Positions 25,301 through 40,300 of a stretch of 64,000 bases of DNA are shown here, in pieces. Made by a program: the position numbers and the translations under genes. The notes below the pieces were generated by a model. The model was given only the letters and a program-made list of their open reading frames with translations, was not told the origin of the DNA and did not search any database. The stretch is from assembly GCF_001949145.1 (NCBI RefSeq), contig NW_019091462.1, positions 1 through 64,000 on the forward strand, in the 5' to 3' direction. The first letter of the stretch is position 1. Every line of letters begins with the position of its first letter. The stretch comes from Acanthaster planci (Eukaryota; Echinodermata; Asteroidea; Valvatida; Acanthasteridae).

Positions 25301-28300
25301 TTGCATCCACAAATAATGATGATTTATTACTTGTCCAGAAGAGCGTGGTATGAAATGAAATTACTACTTGAAATCACTGTAGGACTTTGGTTTTAGCCAC
25401 ATGATCAACTGTTAGGTGTCTTTTAGATGGCAATGGTCTTTACGTTTTGAAGGGAAGGCATGGGGTAAAGCGGTTACACTAGCAATTGTCATGAATGTAC
25501 TGTTTAAGATTTGGCCGGTAAGCTGTGTTTGCTCCATAAAGGTGAAATATTTTGATCAAGTTTATGACCAGTGAAATGCATCCTGCTGTGTCCTGTGTTT
25601 TTGGATGACAGTTTTTGATCTTTGAATTCAAAATTCTCTTTGCACTTTCATGTTAATAAAGCTTGTCTTTATTGTCATTTTGCAGCTGCTGAGACTCGTG
25701 GTGCTATATCTCTCTTGAGGAAGTACATCAGTCTTCTGTCTACTCACATCCATGATGTGCTCCCTGCAGCCTCAGACTTGGCAGCGCGTACTCCCAAACA
25801 GTTCTCAACCGTCGCAAGTATCATTGAGTCAGACCTGTCAGGTAAGGTTGATCACACATAATTTTAAATTGTTTAATCCTTGAAATCTGCGGATGCAACG
25901 GAGGTGTGCGCTGAAGCGTGGGGGGTTTAATGAGCTAGGCGGCCATGTGGCTTTTGTCATCGCGACAGAAAGCATCACGGATAAGCATGATTTCTCTGGA
26001 CCTCATGCATACCAACAGCTGTTCTGTGGAAAAGACGTTCCCCCACTCCCAGTATCAACATTTATTAAAGACAATGGGGTCGTTATGGTCGTTAAGAAAT
26101 TTTTGCCAAACTTCGGTTTGGGTTGGGACATGTACACGCATTTGCATTCGTACATGTATATGTGCAGTGGTCAATGCACATTGAGAGCTCGCTACGAAAG
26201 TGCCGTAGTACTTCCATGTATAAATCATACATAAATACAAGTATTGAATCTTCTCCATCCCACAGCCATGAGCAACTTTGATTTCAACAGGTTTCCCCAA
26301 AGTTTATCAAGGTGTTATAATTCCTTGGAATACTATAGTCGGAGGCGATGTGAAATTTTCCGACCGTGTTTCGCCAACCAAACCGGCTGTGTTTGAACCA
26401 TGCTTGACTCAACAAACAGTCGTAGGACATGGGAAAAACATTTTGCTCATATCGGATTCCCAACTTTACAGGACACAAAATCAAACTGGATATAGAGTGA
26501 ATTGTGTTGTGGTTATTTTTTTTCATGGAACAGATTCAACTACCAAACTGTGGTATTTGATTATTCGAAGGACTCTGGTATGAAGTCAGCGTTCTTTCCC
26601 AAGACAGGGACCATGTCCAATATGCAAAGGGGCAATGTTCCATCAGTCTTTTTTTTGAACAGATAATAGTATTATGTTATTTGAAATCTGCAAACAACTT
26701 ATAGATCTGGCAAAATTCTCTTACGGCCTATAAATACTACAATATTGACCAAACAAGAGGAAAGTTTATTTGGCCCCTGCTTGCACCAACTCTAGTCTCG
26801 CACTGAAGTGCTGCTATGCTTCACCTGGCAAAATCTGTTTTTTTTCCTATGTAGTTACCTTTAATTGAACATTGAGTCCAACTAGGATCAGCATCCAATC
26901 AAAATTGTTTTGCATGTTCATTTATGACTTCATTACATTCCTAATATGGAATGTAACGGCATGAATATTGGAGATTGACATGCATAATATTTTGTCTGAA
27001 TAAAGTCCAGTTGGATGTAGCATGTTCTTGGTTGATTATATGTGAATTCTCACTGCGTGGATTTTACACATGTGATCTGGGGCCATCATAAATTTACTGT
27101 ACATAGCCGCAATACGCACCATGAGTACCTGCATATCTGCCCAGCGCGGATGCAGCGTATACATATATTGAAACTTGTTTTCTGTTTTTCATTGTGTTTG
27201 CTTATTATCAAGTTTTCTTAAGTACATTCCGTTTGCTATCAATACCATGTCTTATGTCAAAGCCAAACATCCAAACTGACCAGTACATGTGGTTCAGTTT
27301 GGTTCAGCTTGAAAGTGCCATGTTCTATAAGTCTGGGCTCGATCAAGTGGTTTGACTGCAGCACTAGCTGTCACAAAAAATGTTCAGCAGCTCTTGAAAG
27401 GTAGTTTAGCCGCTGGTCTGTTTTCTTTTTAATTGGAAAATCGGGCGTATTTATGAGGTTGGTAATTTTGATGAAGCTTACATGTTGCGTTCCGTCCACG
27501 GATCCACTGAGTTGCTTATGGCTCTTTTGTTTGGCAGGAATTCGCATGCTCTCCACGATTCTGTGAAATGACCACGTCTACGAACACGTCCACGAACACA
27601 TAGGCAATTTGGGAATGATGCCTAAAATGATTCAGTTGGCTGAATGTAGTGAAGCAGATTTGAACAAATGGTGTGACAGTGGTTAAAAGTATGTTGATTG
27701 AAGTTCAGAAAGTCAGAGACGGCTTGTAATTCCTACATGTTGAAGTCATTTTTTGTCAGTACGATCTTATTATATTACTAACCCAGCCCTCCAAGATTTT
27801 TCAAAATCTGTTAGGATTTTGCAAGATTGAGGTGCAGCCCAGCCACTGTTACTTTTTAAAACAAAAGACTTGATGCTCTTTGTGAGTCATATAAAAAAAA
27901 CGTGTATCAGTATCCTGCACAATACAGGATTTTAGGATTTCAGAAAATAAAAGCACCTGCAGCATGGGTTAATTGGCTTATCAGTTGATATAGCAATTGA
28001 TAAATCCTTTGATCTCATTTGCAGGTGTCTTGCTGCCGGAGCTTATCACCAGCCTGGTCTTGCTGCAGGTGAAGCGTCGTTCCGTCCCCATCTCTGACCT
28101 CGCCAGCTTAGTGGACCTGCTGGATGTCTTCAACAGGCTGTCTCCCGGCATGGAGAAGGAGGACGTAGAAGACCTGGCTTGGTCAGGCCATCTTAGAGGT
28201 CACTGCCCTGGTAAGCAGAAATTTCTCTGCTTAGCATCTATGAGTTCTCCCATGTCCATGTCCACTTATCTTGCAGTCAGTATTTTCTGTTTCTGCTAGT

Positions 28301-31300
28301 CCAGTGAACAGCATGTTACTACTGCTAACAGTTATCAGACATGTCTGAAATCAGGCCTCTTGGATCTAAAAGTATTTGTTTAATTTTGTACACATAGACT
28401 GTTACTTTTGACACCAAAAATAACACAAGTGCATGTTTCTTCTGTATCATTTGTAAAGTACATCCCCGAATACAGTCCAGCTCCAAATGTTAATTCAGAG
28501 GTCTGATGATGAGCAGTGCTCTGTCCCGTTAGACCATGGGTCAGAGAATTGAGTCGGGAGTAGTTTCCCAAGATTTTCTTTAGACCTGTGATTTGGATTT
28601 GACGTGGAATGTTCCCTTCAATTTAACCTCAGGAGGCCTCTCTGGTATGTCTGCATCAGGAGGTGCCAGCGCAGACACCCCTGTGACCCCTGAAGACGTC
28701 CCCCTGATCCGTAAAGCTGACCTGGAGAACCACAATAAGGATGGAGGTCTGTGGGTGGTCATCAACGGCAAGGTGTATGACCTGAAGGACTTCCACTGCA
28801 CTGCCCCATGCGGAAAGGACAGGCTGCAACAATATGCAGGTACGGGCCTTATGCACTACCGTTAATCTCTCTTGTGTTAACTTGTGAAAAGCACTGGTCA
28901 TTGGATGCACTTTCTGCCATTTTATATCCCACAATTCTACACACAAGTGCTTGTCACACATGAACGTTATCGCAAGAAACATGCTGTATTGCACTTATTT
29001 GAGTGCATTCAGTTAGAAAGTAGATTTGCACACTGCGCAACTCAGCCTGCACAGGCTGTCATCATGAAAGAACCCTTAGCTGGCTTTTGGAGTATGGTAC
29101 AAAATAATCTTGTGGGGTTTCTATATCTGCTAATGGGAGAAATGTACAATGTGGTTGCAGTGACAAAATTGGAACTTGTGTCCATAAGTAAGACATTTTG
29201 CAACAAATGTGTAACTCCAATCAAGAACACTTGGGTACCTGTGAGGGCAGATTGGTTTATTGATAGATGTTAATTGGATGAAGGGCACTATTAACTGTTG
29301 TATTCTTTCTAGGGAGAACCAAAATCAAAGATTGACAGAATTACCTACCCAATAATCTTTCAAAGCCACTGCATTTTGCATTGCTTTCCACTTGCCATGT
29401 GATAATCTGTCTTTTTAAAACTCCTTATATGTTGTTGCAGCCAAAGATGCAACAGAAGAATTCCAGAGTGTTGGTCACTCAGCCAAGGCTGTTCTGTTGA
29501 TGGAAAGGTTCTTCGTGGGGATGTATGTCAGGGTAGGTTAAAAAAAGAAGAAAAAAAACAAACGATGATTAGATTTCCCCTGATAGATTTTCTTGAATGA
29601 TTACAGTGATATCAGTTTTAACTTGTACATTAAAAGATTTAGAAGTAGAACCTTGGAGAAATACAGTTTGGCAATTTAAACCTTAGGTAAACCATTATTC
29701 TCGTGTAATTTTTCCCCTCTCAGCCTGAAGAAGATATTGTCATCCCAACTCTCGACTCAAGTTGTACTTCATCTCCTCTCATTGATGCTGAGCGAGCCTT
29801 GGGTCTTCTCATTGGCCTTACCTCCTGCCACCAGGCCTGTGACAACTCCCTCCACCCGGCCGAGGTGGGCAACAGCCAATGGCTGGACTCACCACTCTTT
29901 AGTAGTGGCCTGCAGCTGGGCCAGCGCCCCAGCGTCCTGGAGCGCTTTGACAGGCCAGGTTCCAATGCCTCCACGCCGGCCACTACACCTGTGCAAGCCC
30001 CGGGGAAGTATGAGGACAACCAAAAGCACTTTGCCCGTTCAGCCTCCCTGGCAGACGCAGCCCGGCCCTTCCTTCAGGCCCTGGCTGACAGCAGGCTCCA
30101 GGACCCTGCCGTCAAGGCCTTCCTGGTCCACTGTGACCGTTACTGCCGCCTGCATCACCTAGTCCCTCCCATCGAGTTTCCACCCTCGCACCCCATGGAG
30201 GTGGTCGGCCGACTGTTGATGGCCTGCATCTTGAAGCATCACGACCTGGGGCACGCTGCGCTAGCCCTGGTTGAACACGGGGCACAGGGGGACAGTCTGG
30301 GACATCTCAGACACTCGGCCATGCCAAAATCCATTGCTGAAGTCTGCAAAGTAGTCTGCCAGGCCAAACGCTCACTCATTAAGGTATTGGACTATGCTGC
30401 AAGCATTTTATCACATTAGCAATTTGTGTGTACCATGTACTAGTTTCACGCAGAAAAGTAACAGATGAGGACAAGTTTCTTATTCAATTTAGGATGTATG
30501 AGGCTTGCTTCCTCTCATCTGTAATGCTAACTATTAACCAGCAGAGAACTTGCAAGAGAAAGTGGAAATATCACCTTCATTTGTAACTTTCTTAGCCAGA
30601 TCCATTGTGCACATTGGCTGCTCTGAGTGCTTTTGCAATATCACTTTGTAAGATCCTCTCATACAGGTTAAATGCACCTGACTTTAGTAATTTTCTTACG
30701 GGGGTGCCTGTGATAAGCCAAAACATAAAGTGGTAGGGCTTAATGCACCAGCCTTTCATGCTGGCAAAAGAGCTAACTTTGAGGGAAATCTTTACCTGCC
30801 TTAGGCCCGTCAAGATTTGTCCTACCCCTACGAGGATGTCTGCAACCCAGTCATCCAGCGTTGTAGGTTCCTCTTCACCGAGCTACGTCCAGCCATTGGT
30901 AACGAGGTGTCAACGTTGTCCAGGCTCAAGATATTGAGTACGCCGCCACGCTGGAAGCAGGTGGTCCTGAAGATGATCCGACAACGACGAGCTACAGCTG
31001 CCGCAGCTGCTGTTTCAGGTAGTGCTTTTTTACTAACAATGGAACTATTTGGAATGTGATCAAAGTGTGATTGCCATACCTGGCTTGTCTCAATCGTCAA
31101 GCGTCAGTGATGATGTGAACTTTGGAAATGCTCAGCAGTCTTGAGTCATATCCAAAATGGGCTTCCATAGATACGGCTTCATCAATTGTCAGTGTGTTCC
31201 TGTATGTTTTCAGCGGGTGCAGACCTAGATCTAACTCTAGACGACAGGTTCGGATACAGTCTTACCTTATGACTGTTTTTGTTGTTCTGCAGCATCTGGC

Positions 31301-34300
31301 AAGGAAGAGAAGGGAACCAAAGACGTGAAGGCCAAAACAGAGGGTGGTGAGGCAGAGAGTGAGGAGCCTGGAGCCGTAGGTGGTGCAGGAGTGGTTCGAA
31401 TCTTTGCTAAACAGCAGCAGCCAAAGACAGAGAAGAAGCCTGCAAAAGATAAGGTATTTCCTTGGATGCAGTCATGCTGCTTGTACCATCACCACTCCAA
31501 AAAGCAATGTGGAAGGATTTTTTTCTTTTATTGAGGAAGTTAAAAACTTTAAACTTGATGAACATCATAATTTGAGGGGCTTACCAGTAAGGCCTCACCA
31601 TTCTTCGCGGGGGAAGTCCGCTGGAGTCCGTGAACTTTTTCTAACAAAAGAGGCACTTGACAACGACGACTGTATGCAGCAAGAGTGGTGTGTCTTAATC
31701 TGCTAACATGAATATTCCATTCACTCTGCATTCAGAATGCCCTATGCAAATTTAGGTCTGGTCATTTAAATATCAATGTCAACTGGAAAGTCCGCGATCG
31801 GAACGGCTGATTCAAAGACCTGTTTGTTCCAGAGAGCCTGGTCAAACCGTGATACGGAACGGCATGTTCATTCATGTCGATTATTATGCTATAATTTAAA
31901 TTTGGAACTCCTGAAGTCAATGATTGAGTGGTTCAGTGATGATAGTAGGCGCGTGCGACTAGTTAAATGTACGTGCCCACAACTACACAGTGGAGTACCT
32001 GCCAGGCCCTGCAGAGCATGCAGCACAGCGTCACGTGTGCACAACATGCACTCGTGATCGCCTGTTCAGAGCAGCCACACACTGGCAATGCACCCTGCCC
32101 ATGTAAAGTATGTACACACTGAGCTTGGCTAGTCGGTTTGAACTCATTACACAACTTGACAGTCGTGAGCGCCCTCTACCTTTTCTCTTTTCGCCATGGT
32201 ACGGACTAGTCGAGTCATGTGGGCCTAGTGCCAGTGCATCACTGCCACAACTAGTCTGATCTGGACATGATTGCACTGAGCATGGAGCAAACATGTTCCT
32301 TCTTGCTTGAAGATATTTTTATTCATGAGTGAGGCCATGCATCTGTGCTTTAAGCTTTGGGATTTTTGTATTTTTATGCATGTCTGTGAAAAAAAAGGAT
32401 TTGCAACGAATGTACACACAGTGATAGAGTCTTTTATTTTGTTTTACAAAGCAGCGTTTAATTTTGTGTTGTGTATTCCAAACTGTTCCCTGTAATTCCT
32501 CCGCCATCGAGAGGCTGATTTGTAGAACTGTGTGGTGTCCGGTTGAATTTAGTCACCCAATACAAACTTGCCGTTAAAAAAGCGGACTTAACTTGGAAGA
32601 ATGGTGAGGCCTTACTGGTAAGCCCCCTTAAGGACTGAATCTTTTCAAGCTGAATCTTGAAGTCATCCTTTACAATCCAGTAGAACTGTTAAGATATCAG
32701 TGCATGTTTTATGTCTGTGGATTATTTGTGTTTAAAAAAGGTGAATGTTGCTACTTTGTTGGTAAGAAATCCTGAGTCGTGAACTCACTGTTGTTGATCT
32801 GTGGAGCAGGATTCCTGGAGGGCAGTGGTTAGTGCAATCACCAGCGCCCGTAAGTTCAAGTGGCTGCGACAGCGCATGACAGGTGCCTCTACGCAGACTG
32901 CCCTCATGAGCCAGATTGTGGAATTCACCATCAACGACAACACCTTGGATCTGGAGAAGCTCCGGATGGCGCTGTATGCCCAAGTAGGTCCAATAACTGA
33001 TCAGTTAAGTTCCCAGTACATTAGTTGCCTCCTAGGGTTATCTGATGATTTCACATGTAAGTAAATCCCATACTTAACATTTAAGATGGGAAATACATGT
33101 TCTCCAGCCAAATATGCAATGTTAACCACTTGCCGTTGGGGTTTCCAATACGGGACACGTATTTTTTATATGCGTAGCTGGGGTCTCCAAAATCGGACAA
33201 AGGGAACTGGGCCTTGTAACAAAAGACCGTACCTCTATCAAAAGACCAGGTTGCTGGGCATTACCATTATTTTTTTCACTCTCAGTCGTGAAGATAATCC
33301 AGCCTTGTTTTGAAACAGTATACCATGGTTTTGCGGATTTAGCGCGAGTGGATTACAACCAGGGACAAAAGCGCTCCACCACCTCAGCGATGAGTCACAC
33401 AGTACCGCTGCATGCTAATCTGGCCCCCATTGAAAAGAGATCAGCGGTGCACTGTGCCAGTATTGTGAACAAACGAAAATTACGTTAGACTGCAAAAACT
33501 GGGCTCTTTTTACAAGGCGGCAGGCCTGGCTGAAATACTCTAGGGTCAATAGATGTTGTCTGTCAGATTAGAGTAGGCCCAGACAGTCCTTTGAGTGGGT
33601 GTAAGTGTCCAGTAAATGAAGATTTTGAAACCAGAAAAAAATGATAATTATCCCTTCCCAGCATCATCAACATTGATAACTGCCACCTGCGCTAAGTGGT
33701 TAAATACTTGCTGTTGATCCATAGAGGCCTTGTGCTTGAATGCTAGAGGTTGCTGTTTGACTTACAAGAGCTAAATGAGGTCGCTTTCTTGACACTAGTA
33801 CCACACATTTGTAGCTTTGGGAATATCCGAATCATGCTGCATTGGCAGACAGTACTCAGCTTGAAAACTGATACCATGTAACCTTAACTAGAAGTACTCT
33901 TCACAGTTTCAGTGTGAGATGTTACAGCAGTAGGCAATCACAGTTGGTTATTTTGTTATGTTCCTACAGCTTGCTAGAGCTGAGAGTCGCCTGCAGGGGG
34001 CTGATGCCATGCTAGCCCAGCTCAGGAAGGATCAACTCATCCCCTCGGTCCGCTATGCCATGCTGTGCGGCTGGCAGGGCTTAGCTGACCAGCACGCTGA
34101 CACCGGCTTGGCCCACCCCAATCTTGTCCACGACGCCAGCACCCACTGCCTGAACAACGTGGCCCTGATCCCACCCTACGACCGCGTCATCCTCCAGACC
34201 ACCTTTGCCAAGCTGAGCCGCTGGGCTGTGGATGAGCTGCGCCACCAGGTACTGTCAGCCAATGAGACGCTGAGCTGCTCGGCGCAGGCGGCCATTGAAG

Positions 34301-37300
34301 ACGAAGAAGAGGAGGACAACGGGCTGACCCTGGGAGTGCTACCCCAGGCACGCTTCATCCTGGCTACCTTAGGAATGTTGACCAAGGAACACCTAGCCTG
34401 TGGCGTGAGTCTGCTACTCAACTCTGGAGTACTGGGATTAATGCAGACAATCCTGAGACTCACTGGTAAGAGATTACAAATCCCTTTACAACTCCTGTTT
34501 CTTGCAAGGTTGTAAAAAAACAAAGGCTGAGCTGAGACATATGGTAGAATAGAATAATGTGGAATTAGTTTCTGTAATATTCTCATGCTCATTTGAGTTC
34601 CATAGATTGCTCAGGGCATGGTTCAAGAGATGCTGAGTTGAAGTGCTTTCAAATAAAATGCAGGCACCATTGAATGAGTTTCTGTGAGCTCCTCAAATAC
34701 CTACTTTCAAACTGCCTTCACTGTTGATTTTCCAGGCCCAGATCATGACTGTTATAACGATGACGACAGCCCCTTGCCAGCTACAGTGTTTGAAGAGACA
34801 CGCAACACGCCCCAGCCGCCCCCCATGCCAACCAGTGGACCAGAGTTGGCTGGCATGATGAAGATTGGTACCCGAGTGGTGAGAGGACAAGATTGGAAAT
34901 GGGGAGATCAGGTAAGAGCTGATACTTCTTATGTTAGATCTGTCGTCTGTGGTGTAAGATGGATGATCTGTTGTCGTAGATCTGTGGTCTGTAGTCTTAC
35001 ATGTGCAGTTAGTGGCCTTGGATGTGTGGTCTGTGGTTGTAGATATGTAAGCTGATGTCTTTACATCTCTAGTTTTTGGTCATAGGTATGTGGTTGTTGA
35101 TCGATGGTCTGTTTTAGATCTGTGGTCTGTTGTCTTAGATCTGTGGTCTGTTGACTTAGATCTGTGGTTTGTTGTCTTAGATCTGTGGTTTGTTGTCTTA
35201 GATCTGTGGTCTGTTGACTTAGATCTGTGGTTTGTTGGCTCAGATCTGTGGTTTGTTGTCTTAGATCTGTGGTCTGTTGTCTTAGATCTGTGGTCTGTTG
35301 TCTTAGATCTGTGGTCTGTTGACTTAGATCTGTGGTTTGTTGTCTTAGATCTGTGGTTTGTTGTCTTAGATCTGTGGTTTGTTGTCTTAGATCTGTGGTC
35401 TGTTTTCTTAGATCTGTAGTCTGTTGTCTTACATCTGTGGTCTGTTGTCTTACATCTGTGGTCTGTTGTTCCAGATCTGTGGTCTGTTGTCCTACATCTG
35501 TTAACAGTTCCCTTAAATCTGTGGTTGTAGATTTGCGTGCTGTTGTCTTAGATTTATGTATTAGATCTGTGATTTATTATAAGAATGCCAAATCCCAGTT
35601 GTTAGTTGATTGCATTTTTGACATCTTGCTGCAGTTTCTAGAACTCCATCCTGCAACAGATTGTTATTCAGATTTTGATACATTCTCAACAATGTTTTCC
35701 AGGATGGACCACCTCCCAGTGAGGGGCGGGTCATAGGAGAGCTAGGGGAGGATGGCTGGATCCGGGTCCAGTGGGACACAGGTAGCACTAACTCCTACCG
35801 TATGGGCAAGGAAGGGAAGTATGATCTCAAGCTGGCTGGCCCCTTGCCGATAGTGGAACTGGCTGAGGATGAGAAAGAGTGCATAATAGATCCAGGTAAA
35901 GAGGGATCTTCCACTGCCTAAAAAGGGGATTATCTGCCCAGTATTAATAGTTGAGATCGTCCAAATTAATGTTGTGACAGCAATCAGCTTGTATCATTTA
36001 CAGAATTAGATCCTTTCGGAAGTCAGACTTGCTTGCTACAGAAGACTGGTCTTCCTGTAACTTTTTATTTGAAATTGTTTGTTATTTATTCATACACGCT
36101 TTACATATACATAAGAATCATTTGCATCAAACAGGTTTGATGATGATGACATTCTCGCGTGAGATTGATGAACTGTTGTCATGATCTTACTGCCCTATTC
36201 ATTCCATGTGAAAAATGTTACAGCTGCCAAAAAGCGTCCTGAGAGCAGCCACCCGACTGCCCTGATCCGCCGGTCCAGCATCTGCCTCCTCCAGCTGCTG
36301 ACCCTCAGCTGTGGCATCCATGCTGAGAACATGCAGCGGGATGCCACCAAGACATTGTGCGGACTACTGAGGACACTGGTAGAAGCTGGTCATGCCAAGC
36401 CATCAACTGAAGGTGGGTTGGAATCAGAAGGAAATAAGCTATGGACCTTGACAAGATTTATTTAGACAATCTGCTCACTGACCAGAAATGTCACGGAAAG
36501 TAATTTGACTGTAATGCGTTGTCGGTTTATCCCTAAACTAGCTCAGTAAATGTGTGAAATGTTTTGTCTGATTGTCAAATACATAAGTTGGGAAGACTTA
36601 ATGGGTTCACTGTAGATAGTTTTTAGAAATTGAGAAATTGACTGGAGTGGGATGTGAACCTGCAACCAGTGACAACTGGAAGTCAGCTGAGTTTAAATTT
36701 TGCTGTGATCACTTTCTTTGTTCAGCTTGACTGGACAAAGATGTTAACCTGCAGCATCTAAAGATCTTTGAGTATAAATTCAGTGCCAGGCAATTTTTAT
36801 TTGATTGAATCCTCAATATTTTTCTGTTGATTTCTGACATTCATCCCTGAGATTTTGTTTCCATCGTTTCAGGGGAGCTGTCTCCATCCAGGCTGGTAGC
36901 CAGCCAGCAGTACCATGAGTGGGCCACCCTGGGCTTCATCTCCAGCGTAGCCAGTGCCCCCAGCCTCTGCCGAGCCCTCAGTACACCTGACTGGATTGAG
37001 CTGCTGTTGGGTATGGTCAAGACACCAGACATCACCCCAGAGACCATCACCACGCAGGTGGGCTCATAATGAATGACCAGGATCCACTTCTGAGTCTCTC
37101 CTTGTATAGAACATGTTGAATGAGGTGTCTAATGGGATTTTGTATTCTTGAGCAGGACACTTGACTACAACTAGTTCTGCTACTGGTATATTTTGTCATT
37201 GTGTGAGTTTGAATCTAATCACAGTGTGAAAGTGGGTGCTTGTTACTTGTTTCAATAGGAGCTGGGATTCTTGGGAGTTAACCAGTTTGATCTTTTGATC

Positions 37301-40300
37301 TTCACAATTGTCATTGTCAATTGTCAGGTGCACAGATTGAGCAAATGAATGAATTTTTATTCACCACTGCTCAAACAACTTTTTTGTACTGATATGATAA
37401 TTTCATTGTAGTCTTTTTTCAGTGAAGTCTGCTTATGTTTGTCCTACTGTCTTGTCCCATCCTAGATCTTGGTTCTCCGTCTACTTAGAGCAGTCTTACC
37501 AGCTTGGGAGCAGACAGAACCATCTCTGCGCACCAACACGCTGGTCAAGAAACTCTTTACTCTACTGGGCTCAATGCTACTGGCCTGCTCAGCTGACCTG
37601 CCCTACCCATTCACAGGTTAGCACAGGTGCCCCAGTGGCAGTCAGTTACTCCTGTTTCCAGTCAGTTAATATGTTGTACAGTGCAAAACAAAGTAGGTGC
37701 TTTAAAAACCCACATCAGTGTGGATTATTGACCTTCTATTTTACTTCTTTTCAGAATTTGTTTATTACTCAATAAATGAAAAATAAATACAAAAGTTCTT
37801 TAGTTTCTAAAGTTCAGAAACGTCACCGTACACCTTTATTTACCACTTCCCGCGGGTGGAGTTTGCACATGTGGGACGAGTTGCTGGGCGATTTTTCCTG
37901 ATTTTCCATTTTCGAAATTGTTCAAAAATTCATAACTTCATTTACTGGATGCTTACACCCACACAAATGACTGTCTGGAGGCTACTCTAATCTCACAAGC
38001 AACCTCAATTGACGCCCGGGTGTTGCAGCGAGGCCTGCCGCCCAGTAAAGAGAGCCCAGAATTGTGTGGTGTTGCGTAATTTCCTTTATTCCCGAAATGG
38101 GCCCAGTGTGTTGCCGTATGGCAGTGGTGTCTTTATACATGTGGCCAGATTAGCGTGCAGCAGTATTGTATCTCTCATCGCTTGGAAAAGATTTTTCTTC
38201 CTTCCCATAGGTTTTTGGCTGAAAGGTCTCTAGAGTTTTCCTTCTCAATTATTTTAAAAAAATCTGGGTAGAGTGCAAGAAAGCAATGAATATTAAGAAA
38301 TGTTACCGTTGTTTTCCTCACAGGGGATGTTAGTAACAAAGGGAAGAAGCAGTTGCGTTGTAAAGTCTCCTTGACTGCCTCCATGGGCAGCACTGTAGCT
38401 GAGGAGGTCATAATCCTACTTCGCCGTCTACATACCTTACCAGCTTGGAACCTGACCATCAGTGATTACATCACACAGCAGCTTAGTGCAGTCACGGACA
38501 TCCTGCTGGAGGAAGGTCATGCTGAGGTCAGTATGCTAATGAGATGTTTATAAACACCTTGTGAATATTTGCCAGCAAATTGGGGAAAAGTCTTAATCAG
38601 ATTACTCTGACTTCACCAAAGCAGTGCTACTCAGAGATTTATTGAGTGATATTTAGCACTTACACAAATCACTGGTTTAAAGTAGCTCCTATGTTCAAAG
38701 TCCTGTTTTGAAGTCTGCATTATGTTAGTTTTCTTATTTTACACCATAAATATTCATATTGTCTAGATATACTGTTGTCTTTATACAGCTTATACACAAA
38801 TTTTACCAAAATTTGTCTTGTAGATCCTCTTCAACTTTGAAAACGTGTTCAACATTCTATATTGACTCTTAGGATGTTCTTCATTGTGCATTGTTTATTT
38901 TTCTAGCTTGAAAAACTTTTTGCTACAATTATGTAAATGATCTCTAGTTACATATGGCTAGTTGTAATGTTGAAGAGTTTGGCCTTCTGTCCTTTTTTGT
39001 CTCGTTGAAGGAAGTTCAAGTTTATTATATCTTTGTCCCAATAGCCTCGTAATGTGAGTCAAGAAGACACCCTTGCCAAGGACGGTGCCGTCATGTCAGC
39101 TCTTGCCATGATTGGTGGCCTGGACAGCCGACCACGTCTGGGTGGCCTGGTCAAACACGAAGAGTTTGGTCTGGGGACAGTGGCTAACATTGCAGCCAGT
39201 GGTCGCCTGACAGTGCAGTTTGAGGACCAACGGGTACTCCGGGTTTGTCGACTCTCCTCCCTCACAGTGGTTAGTGTTTCTCACACTACACAAGCCAATT
39301 ACTGCTTGCAAGTAGATTAACTGAATATTGATTAATGGGAGGGGCTTCATAAATTACACATATTCAAGATCAAAAGGTTTTCAAAATGAGTCTTCAGTCT
39401 CAGAATTTGGCTTCATAACTGAATCCCTGATCCATCAGATCTTGTAAGATGATGTCAAAGAAGATTATTCTCGTCTTTGATCTCATTTTACGTGTCTTCT
39501 AATCATTTCTGGGCATGTGACAGGTGTTCTGAAGTCTACAAAGTATGTATCTCACTCCAGTGACCCTTTTTCCCACCCTGTTTAGGTCCCAGTTCTGAGC
39601 TTTGATGTAGACAAGCTACCTTTGACACCTGGAGTTTTAGATGCCTGGGTTCATCTGATCAGCCTTGCTGGTTCTGGCTTCAAGGCACTCAGGGCTCTCT
39701 CTGGCAGAAATGGCAGTGGCTTGGCAGATCCAGGTATTCAAAAACAATTGTTTTCTGTCTTAGATGTCTTTTTACTAGGTTGTCAAACCTTATGCGTAGT
39801 CTATCTTGAGATCAATTTTGTCTGCAGTGTGCTGAGGGGTATTGTTATGATCTCAAAATCTTAGAATATCGAAGACTTCAAGTGTTGAGAGGGTTTAACC
39901 AAAGTTGACAATGATTAGGTTAGGCTTGTGTACAATAAAGTATGAAAGAGATTAAAAATGTTAATCAGCAGGATTGGGTATTAGTAAATTGAGAGTGAAC
40001 TGTAGCACAACCCAGACCTGGAATTCAACAGAGTGGTAAGCTGTGCCCTCTTTGTGCCTTGGATTTGTCCTGGAGGCTTCTTGAAATGTTACAGAGAACA
40101 TATTTTTGTGTTTAACTTCTTTTTATCAAAGAGTAGTAAACCTTGACTCTTCAAGAGCAGTATTTCAGGCCCGAAAACCTGCAAGGCCATTTTCTGAAGT
40201 TTCTTTGTTTTGAATATATTTAGACAGTTGAAGACAAACAACTTTAACCCTTTGATGGTCTGGAACAACCTGCCAATCTTTTTAATTCTCCATGTCTTTT

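Noticed and set aside
25842-28024. The 2.2-kb intron 18 contains 60-113-codon frames that might hide a nested gene
   Set aside because: Frames overlap on both strands, lack splice-bounded structure and match no family I know; probably old transposon debris.
35090-35736. Long open frames of repeated VVLDLWS or SVVCCLR units
   Set aside because: Direct translation of the 21-bp minisatellite inside an intron; no splice signals or homologue.
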